Shown here: positions 8,597-16,792 of the stretch, piece after piece
Numbering within the stretch: position 1 is the first letter of the stretch
Layout: every line of letters starts with the position of its first letter
From: Thermoleophilia bacterium
GTDB taxonomy: Bacteria > Actinomycetota > Thermoleophilia > Gaiellales > Gaiellaceae
Direction: 5' to 3'
NCBI GenBank assembly: GCA_025928515.1
Contig: JAICJI010000002.1
Coordinates: forward strand, 1-64,000
Length of the DNA stretch: 64,000 nucleotides
Position numbers and translations under genes: made by a program
Notes under the pieces: model-generated
The model's database searches: none
Seen by the model: the letters and a program-made list of their open reading frames with translations, nothing else
Told to the model about the DNA's origin: nothing

Positions 8597-9345
8597 CGGA
8601 CGTCGACGGCGAGCAGGACGCCGGGAACGGCGCCGCTCCTGAGCCGCTCCTGCGGCTCGACGCAGTGGACACGTTCTACGGGCCGATCCACATCCTTCAG
8701 GGCCTCAATCTCGAGGTCGGAGCTGGAGAGCTCGTGTGTCTGCTCGGCGGGAACGCCTCGGGCAAGTCGACGACGCTCAAGACAGTGCTCGGGATCGTGC
8801 GGCCGCGCAACGGGAGCGTCAGCTTCGAGGGCGAGGACATCACCAGCCGCTCGACGAGCTACCGCATCGGCAAGGGCATGGCGATCGTCCCCGAGAACCG
8901 GCGTCTGTTCGGCCCGATGACCGTGCTGGAGAACCTCGAGATGGGTGCGTATCTGCACGGCGGCGGTGCAAAGGAGGACTTCGACCGCGTCTACACACTC
9001 TTCCCGCTCCTGCATGAGCGCCGCAAGCAGCTCGCCGGGACGATGTCCGGCGGCGAGCAGCAGATGGTGGCGATGGGGCGTGCGCTGATGGCGAAGCCGA
9101 AGCTGCTGCTGATGGACGAGCCGTCGATGGGGCTCGCGCCGATCCTCGTCGAGAGGAGCTTCGAGATCATCAAGCAGGTCCACGAGTCGGGCGTCGCGAT
9201 GCTCGTGGTCGAGCAGAACGCGAACGTGTCGCTCTCGATCGCCGACCGCGGCTACGTGCTGTCGACGGGCCGTCTCGTCCTCGAGGGCCCGGCCGCCGAG
9301 CTGCGTGAGCACGAAGATCTCCGCAAGGCCTACCTCGGCCGCTAG
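8593..9345 (+). CDS. livF: Branched-chain-type ABC ATPase LivF (1)
   Basis: Second nucleotide-binding subunit (250 aa). Walker A reads GGNASGKST, an Ala-Ser version of the usual GxNGAGKT/S. The signature is TMSGGEQQMVAMGRALMA, Walker B LLLMDEPSMGLAP, and the switch region VVEQNANVSLSIADRGYVL is typical of LivF. A hydrophilic 20-residue lead precedes the domain. The GTG start is coupled to livG. It completes a five-gene importer (binding protein, H, M, G, F) feeding the enzymes downstream; only 10 bp separates it from the XdhC-like gene. Confidence 0.92.
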   Translation: MTDVDGEQDAGNGAAPEPLLRLDAVDTFYGPIHILQGLNLEVGAGELVCLLGGNASGKSTTLKTVLGIVRPRNGSVSFEGEDITSRSTSYRIGKGMAIVPENRRLFGPMTVLENLEMGAYLHGGGAKEDFDRVYTLFPLLHERRKQLAGTMSGGEQQMVAMGRALMAKPKLLLMDEPSMGLAPILVERSFEIIKQVHESGVAMLVVEQNANVSLSIADRGYVLSTGRLVLEGPAAELREHEDLRKAYLGR

Positions 9346-9355
9346 CTTGGCCGGC

Positions 9356-10333
9356 ATGGACGAGTCGCTGCAGCGAGCCGTGCGCTGGCGCGAGGTGGGG
9401 CGCAAAGTGGCCGTTGCCACCGTCGTGGCGACGCGCAACTCGGCGCCGCGCCCGGTCGGCTCGAAGCTCTTCGTCAGCGACAGCGGTGACCTCGAGGGCT
9501 CGGTCTCGGGCGGCTGTGTCGAGAGCGACGTGGTGCTCGCTGCGGAGGAGGTTCTCGCGGGCGGCCCGCCGCGGCTGCTCACGTACGGGATCACCGACGA
9601 GATGGCATTCGGCATCGGCCTCCCCTGTGGCGGCGAGATCGACGTCTTCGTCGAGGAGCTCACCGAGGTCGAGCAGCCGGATGTGACACTCATCGTCGTC
9701 GCCGGCGAGGGGGTCGGCGAACGGCTTCGCGACCCGGAGCTGGAGCTGACTGCGCGCCGGCGGGGCAGTAGTCATGTCATGGAGTTGGCCGGCCGCACGG
9801 TTCTCGCGGACGTCAATGCGCCGCCGCCGCGACTCTTCGTCTACGGCGCGGTCGACACGGCCGAGGCGTTGTGCCGCGCAGCGAAGCTCCTCGGCTGGCG
9901 GACGCTGGTCGCCGACGCACGGGCGAGCTTCGCGACGCCGGAGCGGATCCCGAGCGCCGACGAGCTCCTGCTCCTCTGGCCCGAGGAGGCGATGGCACAC
10001 GCTCAGCTCGATCTCGGGACCGCGGTCGTCGTTCTGACGCACGACGACAAGTTCGACCTGCCGCTGGTCCGCGGGGCGCTCGCCAGCGACGCGTTTTACG
10101 TCGGCTGGATCGGCTCGCGGCGCAATCAGGAGCGGCGGCGCGGCCTCCTGCTGGAGGACGGCGTGACGGACGACGAGCTCGACCGCATCTCCGGGCCGGC
10201 GGGCCTCGACATCGGCGCAGCGTCGCCCTCGGAGACCGCGATCTCGATCCTGGCCGAGATCCTTGCGGTACGCGCCGGCCGCGCCGGTGGGCGCCTGAAG
10301 GACGCCAAAACCCGCATTCACGCCGCTCTGTAG
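9356..10333 (+). CDS. xdhC: XdhC/CoxF-family molybdenum-cofactor maturation protein
   Basis: A 325-aa XdhC-family protein. Relatives bind molybdopterin cofactor, aid its sulfuration and load it into xanthine-dehydrogenase-type enzymes. N-terminal domain motifs ATRNSAPRPVGSKL, GSVSGGCVESDVV and GIGLPCGGEIDVFVE are all present. The C-terminal Rossmann-like domain has VLTHDDKFDLPLVRGAL and YVGWIGSRRNQERRR. The ATG at 9356 is preferred over an in-frame upstream start inside livF. The position directly before the hydroxylase subunits supports a dedicated maturation role. Confidence 0.88.
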   Translation: MDESLQRAVRWREVGRKVAVATVVATRNSAPRPVGSKLFVSDSGDLEGSVSGGCVESDVVLAAEEVLAGGPPRLLTYGITDEMAFGIGLPCGGEIDVFVEELTEVEQPDVTLIVVAGEGVGERLRDPELELTARRRGSSHVMELAGRTVLADVNAPPPRLFVYGAVDTAEALCRAAKLLGWRTLVADARASFATPERIPSADELLLLWPEEAMAHAQLDLGTAVVVLTHDDKFDLPLVRGALASDAFYVGWIGSRRNQERRRGLLLEDGVTDDELDRISGPAGLDIGAASPSETAISILAEILAVRAGRAGGRLKDAKTRIHAAL

Positions 10334-10343
10334 GATCGCCCTC

Positions 10344-11138
10344 GTGCTGTTGAGGGAGGTCGAGTACGCCAAACCAGGCTCCGTGGCCGAGGCCCTGGAG
10401 CTGCTCGCTGCGAACGACGGCGCGCGCGCGCTCGCCGGCGGCCAGACGCTGATCAACGTCATGAAGGCGCGGGCCGCGTCGCCGGACATGCTCGTCGACC
10501 TGAACGGGCTCGACGACCTGACGGGGATCGAGCTCGCAGGCGACGGGACGCTCACGATCGGCGCGATGACGACCTACACCGAACTCATGGGCTCGGCGGA
10601 GGCGAAGGCGCGGCCGATCCTCGGCGAGGTCTGCGCGACGATCGCCGACGTCCAGGTCCGCAACCGCGGCACGATCGGCGGCAACGTCTGCTCGAACGAC
10701 CCGACGAACCACTTGCCGCCGCTAATGGTCTCGGTCGGCGCACGAATGACGATCGCGGGTGCGGACGGCGAGCGTGAGGTCTCGGCGGAGGAGTTCTTCC
10801 TCGGCGTGTACCTCACGGCGGTCGGGCCGGGCGAGCTGCTCACGCGGATCTCAATCCCTGCCGGCAAGAAGGACGGCTTCGCAGCAGTCACGCTCGGCGC
10901 CGACGGCACATGCATCGCCAACGCCGCTGCGACCGTCAACGGCTCGGTCCGGGTCGCGCTCGGCTGTGTCGACGCCGTGCCGGTGATCGTCACCGCCGAA
11001 TCGGCGGACGGAGTCGCGGACGCAGTTCGCGCGGCGAACCTCGAGCCGCCGTCCGACGTCCACGCCTCGAGCGAGTACCGGACGCATCTCGCCGAGGTGC
11101 TCGCGACGCGCGCCGCGCAGGAGGCATCGGCCCGCTGA
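10344..11138 (+). CDS. Molybdenum hydroxylase FAD-binding subunit (CoxM/CutM-type)
   Basis: The medium subunit (264 aa) of a xanthine-dehydrogenase/CO-dehydrogenase-family enzyme; it binds FAD and passes electrons from the iron-sulfur clusters to the acceptor. The flavin-site motif ALAGGQTLINVMK matches the family AGGxxLxxxMK, and the second FAD motif is RNRGTIGGNVCSNDPTNH. The GTG at 10344 is chosen because the protein then begins right before the family's REVEYAKP segment. It is coupled to the small subunit by a TGATG overlap. Confidence 0.92.
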   Translation: MLLREVEYAKPGSVAEALELLAANDGARALAGGQTLINVMKARAASPDMLVDLNGLDDLTGIELAGDGTLTIGAMTTYTELMGSAEAKARPILGEVCATIADVQVRNRGTIGGNVCSNDPTNHLPPLMVSVGARMTIAGADGEREVSAEEFFLGVYLTAVGPGELLTRISIPAGKKDGFAAVTLGADGTCIANAAATVNGSVRVALGCVDAVPVIVTAESADGVADAVRAANLEPPSDVHASSEYRTHLAEVLATRAAQEASAR

Positions 11139-11590
11139 TGGACGTCACGGTCACCGTCAACGGGACGACGTACGAGCGGGACGTCGAGCCGCGCAAGCTC
11201 CTGATCCACTTCCTGCGCGACGACCTCGACCTGACCGGCAGCCACGTCGGCTGCGACACGGGCAACTGCGGCGCGTGCTCGGTGATCGTCGACGGCGTGC
11301 TCGTGAAGAGCTGCATGCTCCTCGCGGTCCAGGCGAACGGCGCGAGCATCGAGACGGTGGAAGGGCTCGCCGAGGGCGACGAGCTGACACCGCTGCAACT
11401 GGCGTTCAACGAGCACCACGCGCTGCAGTGCGGCTACTGCACGCCGGGGATGCTGATGAGCGCGACGGCTCTCCTGCGCGAGAACCCGAGCCCGTCCGAG
11501 GACGAGATCGCGAAGGCGCTGCAGGGCAACATCTGCCGCTGCACCGGCTACTGGAACATCGTCGAGGCCGTGAAGTCGGTGGCGAAGTGA
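11138..11590 (+). CDS. Molybdenum hydroxylase [2Fe-2S] subunit (CoxS/CutS-type)
   Basis: The small subunit (150 aa) carrying two [2Fe-2S] clusters. The plant-ferredoxin-like N-terminal half holds GCDTGNCGACSVIVDG plus the later KSC cysteine. The C-terminal helical half holds QCGYCTPGM and NICRCTGYW, so all eight cluster cysteines are present. It relays electrons from molybdopterin to FAD. Its stop overlaps the large-subunit GTG start by 4 bp. Confidence 0.95.
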   Translation: MDVTVTVNGTTYERDVEPRKLLIHFLRDDLDLTGSHVGCDTGNCGACSVIVDGVLVKSCMLLAVQANGASIETVEGLAEGDELTPLQLAFNEHHALQCGYCTPGMLMSATALLRENPSPSEDEIAKALQGNICRCTGYWNIVEAVKSVAK

Positions 11591-14019
11591 TCCAGTCCAG
11601 CGAGACGACGCTCGCGCCGGCGCCGGTCGAGGTGCAGAAGGGCTGGGGCGGCCAGAGCGTCAAGCGCAAGGAGGACAAGCGGCTCCTGCAGGGCGAGGGC
11701 GTCTTCGTCGACGACGTCAAGCGGCACGGGATGGGCTACCTCCACTTCGTTCGCAGCCCCTACGCGCACGCGCACATCACCCGCGTCGACGTGTCCGCGG
11801 CGGAGGCGATCGACGGCGTCTACGGGACGCTGACCGGCGAGGAGGTCGCGGCGCTCACCGACCCGTTCTTCCAGATCTCGAGCGTGCCGGGCGCCAACAT
11901 CAAAGACTTCTCGCTCGCGGTCGGCAAGGTGCGCTACGTCGGTGAGCCGGTCGTGGCGGTCGTCGCCGAGACGCGCGAGCTCGCGCGCGACGCGTCCGAG
12001 CTCGTCGAGGTCGACTACGAGCCGCTGGCGGCCGTCGTCGATGCGCGCGTGGCGCAGGACTCGGACACCCCGGTGCTCCACGACGACGCCGGCGGAAACC
12101 TCATGTGGTCTGGGCTCTACTCCTGGGGCGACCTCGACGCCGCGTTTGCGGAGGCTGACCGCGTCGTGAAGATCCCGGAGCTCCACTTCCACCGCTTCAA
12201 CTCGACGCCGCTCGAATGCGACGGCGCGCTCGTCGAGTACAACCGCGGCGTCTCGCAGTGGACGATCCACACGAACAACCAGTTCCCGGGCTTCGCCGCG
12301 ATCATGATGGGCCCGGCGATGAAGGTGGGGCTCGACAAGCTCCGCTTCGTCACCCAGGACATCGGCGGCGGATTCGGCAACAAGATCACGTCGCATCCGC
12401 AGCTCGTGGTGTGCTGCCTGCTCGCGCGCAAGCTCAACCGCCCGGTGCAGTGGACCGAGTGGCGCACCGACTTCCACCTCTCGATGTCGCACGGCAACGA
12501 GCGCTGGTTCCGCGATACCGAGGTCGCCGTCAAAGACGACGGCACGCTGCTCGGCTTCCGGACGAAGGCGCTCGACGACGCCGGTGCCTGGCTCCGCTAC
12601 GAGCCGCTCGGCGGCGTGATCTGGGCGCAGGTAACGCCGGGGATGTACCGCTGGAAGCACATCGAGCTCGAGTTCACCCAGGTCGCGACGAACAAGGCGC
12701 CCGTCTCCCCGAACCGCGGCTACTCGCGCATGCAGCACCTCTGGTTCACCGAGCGCGTGATCGACATCGTCGCGCGCGAGCTCGATCTCGACCCGGTCGA
12801 GGTGCGCAAGCGGAACTACGTCCGCGCCGAGGACATGCCCTACACGACCCCGAACGGCTGCGTCTACGACTCCGGCGACTACGCCGCGATGCTCGACCTC
12901 GCGCTCGGGCTCGTCGGCTACGACTCGATGGAGGCGAGACGCGCGGACGCGAAGGAGCGCGGCAAGCTGCTCGGCGTCGGGATCGGCTCCACCCTCGACT
13001 CCGGCACGAACAACTTCGGCCAGTCGCGGCTCATCAACCCGGAGCTCCAGTTCTCGGGCAACAACGAGGTCGCCACGGTCAAGCTCGACATCTTCGGCGA
13101 GATCGTCGTCACGCTCGGCACGACCCCGCAGGGTCAGGGCCACGAGACGACGGCCGCCCAGGTCGTCGCCGACATCCTCAACTGCTCGGTCGACGACGTC
13201 CACGTGCGCGCCGGCCATGACAGCTACTGGAACTCGCACGCGGGCTTCTCGGGCACGTACGCGAGCCAGTTCGCGGTCACCGGCCTCAGCGCGGTGAAGG
13301 GTGCGACCGAGATGCTCGCGGCCGAGATCAAGAAGCTCGCCGGCGCCGTGTTCGGCGGCGTGCCGGCGGAGGCGCTCGAGCTCGCCGACGGCGGCGTTCG
13401 CATCAAGGAGAGCCCCGACGCCTTCCTTCCCTTCATGGCGTGCGGCGCGATCATCAACGCGAACAACGCCGGGCTGCCGGAGGATCTCGACGTGACCCTC
13501 AACTGCCGCTACGTCTATCGCCCGCCGTTCGAGGTGCCCGACGTCGAGACGAAGATGGGCAACCTCACGCTCACGTACGCCTGCCAGGTGCACGTCGCCG
13601 TCGTCGAGGTCGATCCCGAGACCGGCGCTTACGAGATCGTCGACTACGCCGCCGTCGACGACTGCGGCAAGCGGATCAACCCGCAGATCGTCGAGGGCCA
13701 GGTGATGGGGGCGACCGCGCAGGCGATCGGCGCAGCCGTCCACGAGACGTACGAATACGACGAGGACGGGAACCTGTTGACTCCGAATTTCTACGACTAC
13801 CACGTACCGCACGCGCTCGACATGCCGCCGCTCGCGACCGGCGCGATCGAGAGCCCGTCGCCGTTCACGCCGCTCGGCACGAAGGGCATGGGCGAGGGCG
13901 GCGGCGCCGGCATTCACGCCGTGTGCGCCGCGATCCAGGACGCGACCGGGCAGATCGTGACCGACAGCCACAACCCGTACCAGCGCGTCTGGCGGCTGCT
14001 GCAGGAGGCAAAGGCGTGA
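11587..14019 (+). CDS. Molybdenum hydroxylase large (molybdopterin) subunit, CoxL-like, non-canonical active-site loop
   Basis: The catalytic subunit, 810 aa. It opens with SVKRKEDKRLLQGEGVFVDD, has TQDIGGGFGNKI in the Mo-cofactor region, and keeps the presumed base Glu770 in GTKGMGEGGGAG. The active-site loop that is AYxCSFR in true (form I) CO dehydrogenase and AYRGAGR in form II reads PNRGYSRMQ here (residues 375-383). It is therefore unlikely to oxidise CO and more likely hydroxylates an organic, probably N-heterocyclic or aldehyde, substrate; that is inference. It is GTG-started and coupled to the small subunit; the stop overlaps the CoxG-like GTG. Confidence 0.9.
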   Translation: MIQSSETTLAPAPVEVQKGWGGQSVKRKEDKRLLQGEGVFVDDVKRHGMGYLHFVRSPYAHAHITRVDVSAAEAIDGVYGTLTGEEVAALTDPFFQISSVPGANIKDFSLAVGKVRYVGEPVVAVVAETRELARDASELVEVDYEPLAAVVDARVAQDSDTPVLHDDAGGNLMWSGLYSWGDLDAAFAEADRVVKIPELHFHRFNSTPLECDGALVEYNRGVSQWTIHTNNQFPGFAAIMMGPAMKVGLDKLRFVTQDIGGGFGNKITSHPQLVVCCLLARKLNRPVQWTEWRTDFHLSMSHGNERWFRDTEVAVKDDGTLLGFRTKALDDAGAWLRYEPLGGVIWAQVTPGMYRWKHIELEFTQVATNKAPVSPNRGYSRMQHLWFTERVIDIVARELDLDPVEVRKRNYVRAEDMPYTTPNGCVYDSGDYAAMLDLALGLVGYDSMEARRADAKERGKLLGVGIGSTLDSGTNNFGQSRLINPELQFSGNNEVATVKLDIFGEIVVTLGTTPQGQGHETTAAQVVADILNCSVDDVHVRAGHDSYWNSHAGFSGTYASQFAVTGLSAVKGATEMLAAEIKKLAGAVFGGVPAEALELADGGVRIKESPDAFLPFMACGAIINANNAGLPEDLDVTLNCRYVYRPPFEVPDVETKMGNLTLTYACQVHVAVVEVDPETGAYEIVDYAAVDDCGKRINPQIVEGQVMGATAQAIGAAVHETYEYDEDGNLLTPNFYDYHVPHALDMPPLATGAIESPSPFTPLGTKGMGEGGGAGIHAVCAAIQDATGQIVTDSHNPYQRVWRLLQEAKA

Positions 14020-14474
14020 ACGTGTCCGGCGAGCGCACGTTCGCGGCTCCGCGCGCGACGGTCTGGCAGGTGCTGAACGACCCCGCGTCGATGGCGAAGA
14101 CGATGCCCGGGGTCGAGAGCTTCGACATCCACGACGACAAGCGCTGGACGGCGAACGTGAAGATCCCGCTCGGTCTCGGCGGCCTGAAGATGAAGGTCGA
14201 CATGGAGAAGATGGAGGAGCGGGAGCCGGAGTTCGCAAAGCTCTCGGTCAAGGGCAACGGCGTCGGTGCGATGATGAATATGGAGACGTCGTTCACCCTC
14301 TCCGACGCGCCCGAGGGCGGGACGGCGATGGCGTGGAGCGCCGACGTGAAGATCGCCGGGCCGGTGGGCTCGATGGGCCAGCGCGTCCTGCAGCCGATCG
14401 TGAACCAACAGGTGCAGCACGTCCTCACGGCGCTGGACGGCGAGGTGCAGGAGGCGATGGGGAAGACCGGCTGA
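14016..14474 (+). CDS. CoxG-like SRPBCC protein
   Basis: A 152-aa START/Bet v1-fold protein of the CO-dehydrogenase G family, usually encoded next to molybdenum hydroxylases. CoxG has been linked to membrane recruitment or partner binding of the enzyme. The start motif is ERTFAAPRATVWQVLNDP, then MAKTMPGVESFD, and a C-terminal helix VLQPIVNQQVQHVLTAL matches the family (compare LxxxxAxxxxxxF). It lacks the long Pro-rich tail some CoxG proteins have. GTG start overlaps coxL by 4 bp; the stop overlaps the next ATG. Confidence 0.85.
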   Translation: MNVSGERTFAAPRATVWQVLNDPASMAKTMPGVESFDIHDDKRWTANVKIPLGLGGLKMKVDMEKMEEREPEFAKLSVKGNGVGAMMNMETSFTLSDAPEGGTAMAWSADVKIAGPVGSMGQRVLQPIVNQQVQHVLTALDGEVQEAMGKTG

Positions 14475-15508
14475 TGGCGCCGCCACTTCGTTTCGGCGTC
14501 ATGCAGCTCACGATGGAGCCGCTCGACGAGATGCTCGCGTCGGCGCGCGCGATGGACGAGGCCGGTATGGACACGATCTGGCTCGCCGAGGCGTATCCGT
14601 GGTGGCGCAAGCACGGGATGGAGGCACGCTCGTCGACCGGCGTCGCGGCGCTCATGGGCCGCGAGACGAAGCGGCTGGCGATCGGCTGGGGGATCATCGC
14701 GGCGTCGACCAGGCATCCCGTGCAGGCGGCGATGGATGCGCGCGTCGTGCAGGAGGCGGCCGGTCCCGGGCGCTTCATCCTCGGCTTCGGGACTTCGAAG
14801 ATCTTCCTCAACAACACGAAGACGCAGACGAAGAAGACGCTCGGGCCGATGCGCGACGCGGTCACGATCGCGCGCGGCGTCCTCTCGGGCGAGCGGTTCG
14901 ACTACGACGGCGACACGTGGAGCGCGGACGTCCCTGCGCTCGCGGCTGACGCTCACGCGCCGCGCGAGGTGCCGCCGGTCTACGTCGCGGCGACCGCGCC
15001 GAAGATGCAGGCACTCGCGGGCGAGATCGCCGACGGCTGTCTCACGCCGTCGATCACGACTCCGCCGTTCGTCCGCTACACGCGCGAGAACGTCGGTGGC
15101 GAGATCGACGTCGGCTGCACCGTCGTCGCATCGATCCATGCGAGCGACCGCGACGCCGGCCGCGACGGCGCGCGTGAGATCGCCGGCATGTACCTCGCGA
15201 ACAAGGTGCAGAACATCCAGGGCGCCGCCGACACGCTGCTCGAGCTCGCGGGCATCGAGCAGGACGAGATCCGTCCGGTCGCCGAGGCGATGGAGCGGGG
15301 CGGGCGGCTCGCGGCCAAGGCCGAGGTCTCGGACGCGCTCCTCGACAAGTGCCGGCCGATCGCGGGCACTCCCGACGACTGCATCGCGGCGATCGAGGAG
15401 TACCGGGACGCGGGCTGCTCGCACATCATGCTCGAGCTGTGGGGCGCAGACCGCCACGAGCAGATCAGGCTCTTCGGCGAGCAGGTTCTCCCGCAGTTCC
15501 GCTCATGA
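14474..15508 (+). CDS. Luciferase-like (LLM) F420/FMN-dependent oxidoreductase (1)
   Basis: A 344-aa TIM-barrel enzyme of the bacterial-luciferase superfamily, resembling the actinobacterial methylene-tetrahydromethanopterin-reductase-like group. Visible family features are SARAMDEAGMDTIWLAEAYP near the N-terminus, RLAIGWGIIAASTRHPVQ, GRFILGFGTSKIF and the cofactor-side strand VPPVYVAATAPKMQALAGE. The cofactor (F420H2 or FMN) cannot be settled from sequence. Coupled upstream to coxG and downstream to the M20 gene by overlaps, it probably acts on the hydroxylase product or a later intermediate. Confidence 0.85.
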   Translation: MAPPLRFGVMQLTMEPLDEMLASARAMDEAGMDTIWLAEAYPWWRKHGMEARSSTGVAALMGRETKRLAIGWGIIAASTRHPVQAAMDARVVQEAAGPGRFILGFGTSKIFLNNTKTQTKKTLGPMRDAVTIARGVLSGERFDYDGDTWSADVPALAADAHAPREVPPVYVAATAPKMQALAGEIADGCLTPSITTPPFVRYTRENVGGEIDVGCTVVASIHASDRDAGRDGAREIAGMYLANKVQNIQGAADTLLELAGIEQDEIRPVAEAMERGGRLAAKAEVSDALLDKCRPIAGTPDDCIAAIEEYRDAGCSHIMLELWGADRHEQIRLFGEQVLPQFRS

Positions 15509-16725
15509 ACATCGACCGCGACCGCCTCGTCGAGACCGCCTCCCGTCTCGTCAACGTGCCGAGCTTCACCGGCGACGAGGAGAACGCCGCTCGGCTCATG
15601 GTCGAGCTCTTCGAGTCGCTCGGCCTGCAGGTGCAGTGGCAACAGGTCGAGGAGGGACGCGCGAACGCGCTCGGCACGTGGCGGGGCGCAGGCGGCGGGA
15701 AGTCGCTGATGTTCAACGGGCACATGGACACGTCGTACTCGGGCCGCGAGCCGTGGCTGCGCGGCGTTCCCGGCTTCCAGCCGCAGGCGTTCGAGCGCGA
15801 CGGCCGGCTCTACGGCCTCGGCATCTCGAACATGAAGGGCGCGCTCGCGTGTTACGTCGAGGCGGTGCGCGCGCTGCAGGACGCGGGCGTGAGGCTGCGC
15901 GGAGACGTGCTCATCGCCGCGGTCTGCGGCGAGATCGAGAAGACGCAGCAGGGCGAGGCGCAGGGCGCGCAGTACCGCGGGTATGCGGCCGGCACGCGTT
16001 ATCTCGTCTCGCACGGAGGCGTCGCAGACATGTGCCTGCTCGGCGAGCCGACCGAGGGCAAGGTCGTGCTCGGCCACTTCGGCGCGCTGTGGCTGCGGAT
16101 TCGCGTCCACGGCGACTTCATCCACACGGCATTCAGCGAGGGCCGGCGCGACCGCAACTCGATCCTGCGCGCGCGCGAGGTGCTCGACGCGGTGCTGGAC
16201 TGGATTCCGGCGTGGGAGGACGATCCGGCGAACGCGTACCGCGGCGCAAAGGCGATCGTCAACGTCGGCGCGGTCGAGGGGGGCTTCGGCTGGCGCGCCT
16301 CCCGCACCCCGCATCACACCGACCTCTTTCTCGACGTGCGCGTGCCGCCGACGAAGGCGATGGCGGTCGCGCGGCGCGAGGTGCTCGACATGGTGCGCGG
16401 CCTTGCGGATCGGTTCCCCGACTTCGGGATCGAGGGCGAGGTCTTCGTCACCGCGCCGGGCGCCGAGATCGAGGAGGGCCACGAGCTCGTCGCGGCGATC
16501 GACGCTGCGCACGCGGAGGTCTGGGGCGAGGCGCCGGGGCGCGACGTCACGCGCTGGTTCAGCGACGCCTCCGCCCTAACGCGCTACGGCGTGCCGACCG
16601 TCAACTACGGCACCTCGACCGGGCTGATGGACGTCGAGCTGGGCGAGAACCTCGAGATCGAGCCGCTCGTGAAGACGGCGGAGGTCTATGCGCGGGTCGC
16701 GATGGCGGTCTGCGGGACGGCATGA
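15505..16725 (+). CDS. M20-family metallohydrolase with altered metal ligands
   Basis: A 406-aa protein with the ArgE/DapE/CPG2 fold, whose relatives hydrolyse amide bonds of acylated amino acids using two metal ions. The first motif FNGHMDTS is intact and GEPTEGKV is kept. The bridging Asp motif, normally S-D-M-K-G, reads GISNMKGA (Asn for Asp), the catalytic EE region reads CGEIEKTQQG, and the C-terminal region that usually holds a metal His reads YGTSTGLMDVELGE. The dimerisation domain is present around RTPHHTDLFLDVRV. Either the subfamily uses a different metal set or the protein is no ordinary peptidase. Its ATG overlaps the luciferase-like gene's stop. Confidence 0.8.
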   Translation: MNIDRDRLVETASRLVNVPSFTGDEENAARLMVELFESLGLQVQWQQVEEGRANALGTWRGAGGGKSLMFNGHMDTSYSGREPWLRGVPGFQPQAFERDGRLYGLGISNMKGALACYVEAVRALQDAGVRLRGDVLIAAVCGEIEKTQQGEAQGAQYRGYAAGTRYLVSHGGVADMCLLGEPTEGKVVLGHFGALWLRIRVHGDFIHTAFSEGRRDRNSILRAREVLDAVLDWIPAWEDDPANAYRGAKAIVNVGAVEGGFGWRASRTPHHTDLFLDVRVPPTKAMAVARREVLDMVRGLADRFPDFGIEGEVFVTAPGAEIEEGHELVAAIDAAHAEVWGEAPGRDVTRWFSDASALTRYGVPTVNYGTSTGLMDVELGENLEIEPLVKTAEVYARVAMAVCGTA

Positions 16726-16727
16726 GC

Positions 16728-16770
16728 CAAGTCCAGAACACACACGGCCGGTGTCTGACATCTGGACAGG
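16728..16770. repeat. Inverted repeat in the M20/FAH gap
   Basis: The 67-bp gap holds GTCCAGA and TCTGGAC as outer arms of an imperfect inverted repeat, with GGTGTCTGACAT inside. It may be a degenerate copy of a dispersed palindromic element, an operator, or an mRNA structure. It is the largest gap inside the first catabolic operon after the terminator at 5246. Confidence 0.45.
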
Positions 16771-16792
16771 GCCTGTTCGGGCACGGTCAGGC

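Noticed and set aside
11548-14238. 896-aa open frame on the minus strand opposite coxL
   Set aside because: Its composition is Arg/Asp/Val/Leu-rich antisense of a GC-rich gene, with no domains. The plus-strand molybdenum hydroxylase is certain. Similar long antisense frames at 1466-2608, 40623-42797, 43220-44734 and 61218-62777 were dropped for the same reason.
9356-14474. Aerobic carbon monoxide dehydrogenase operon
   Set aside because: Subunit order and CoxG/XdhC helpers fit the superfamily, but the large subunit lacks AYxCSFR and AYRGAGR, so CO oxidation is not supported.
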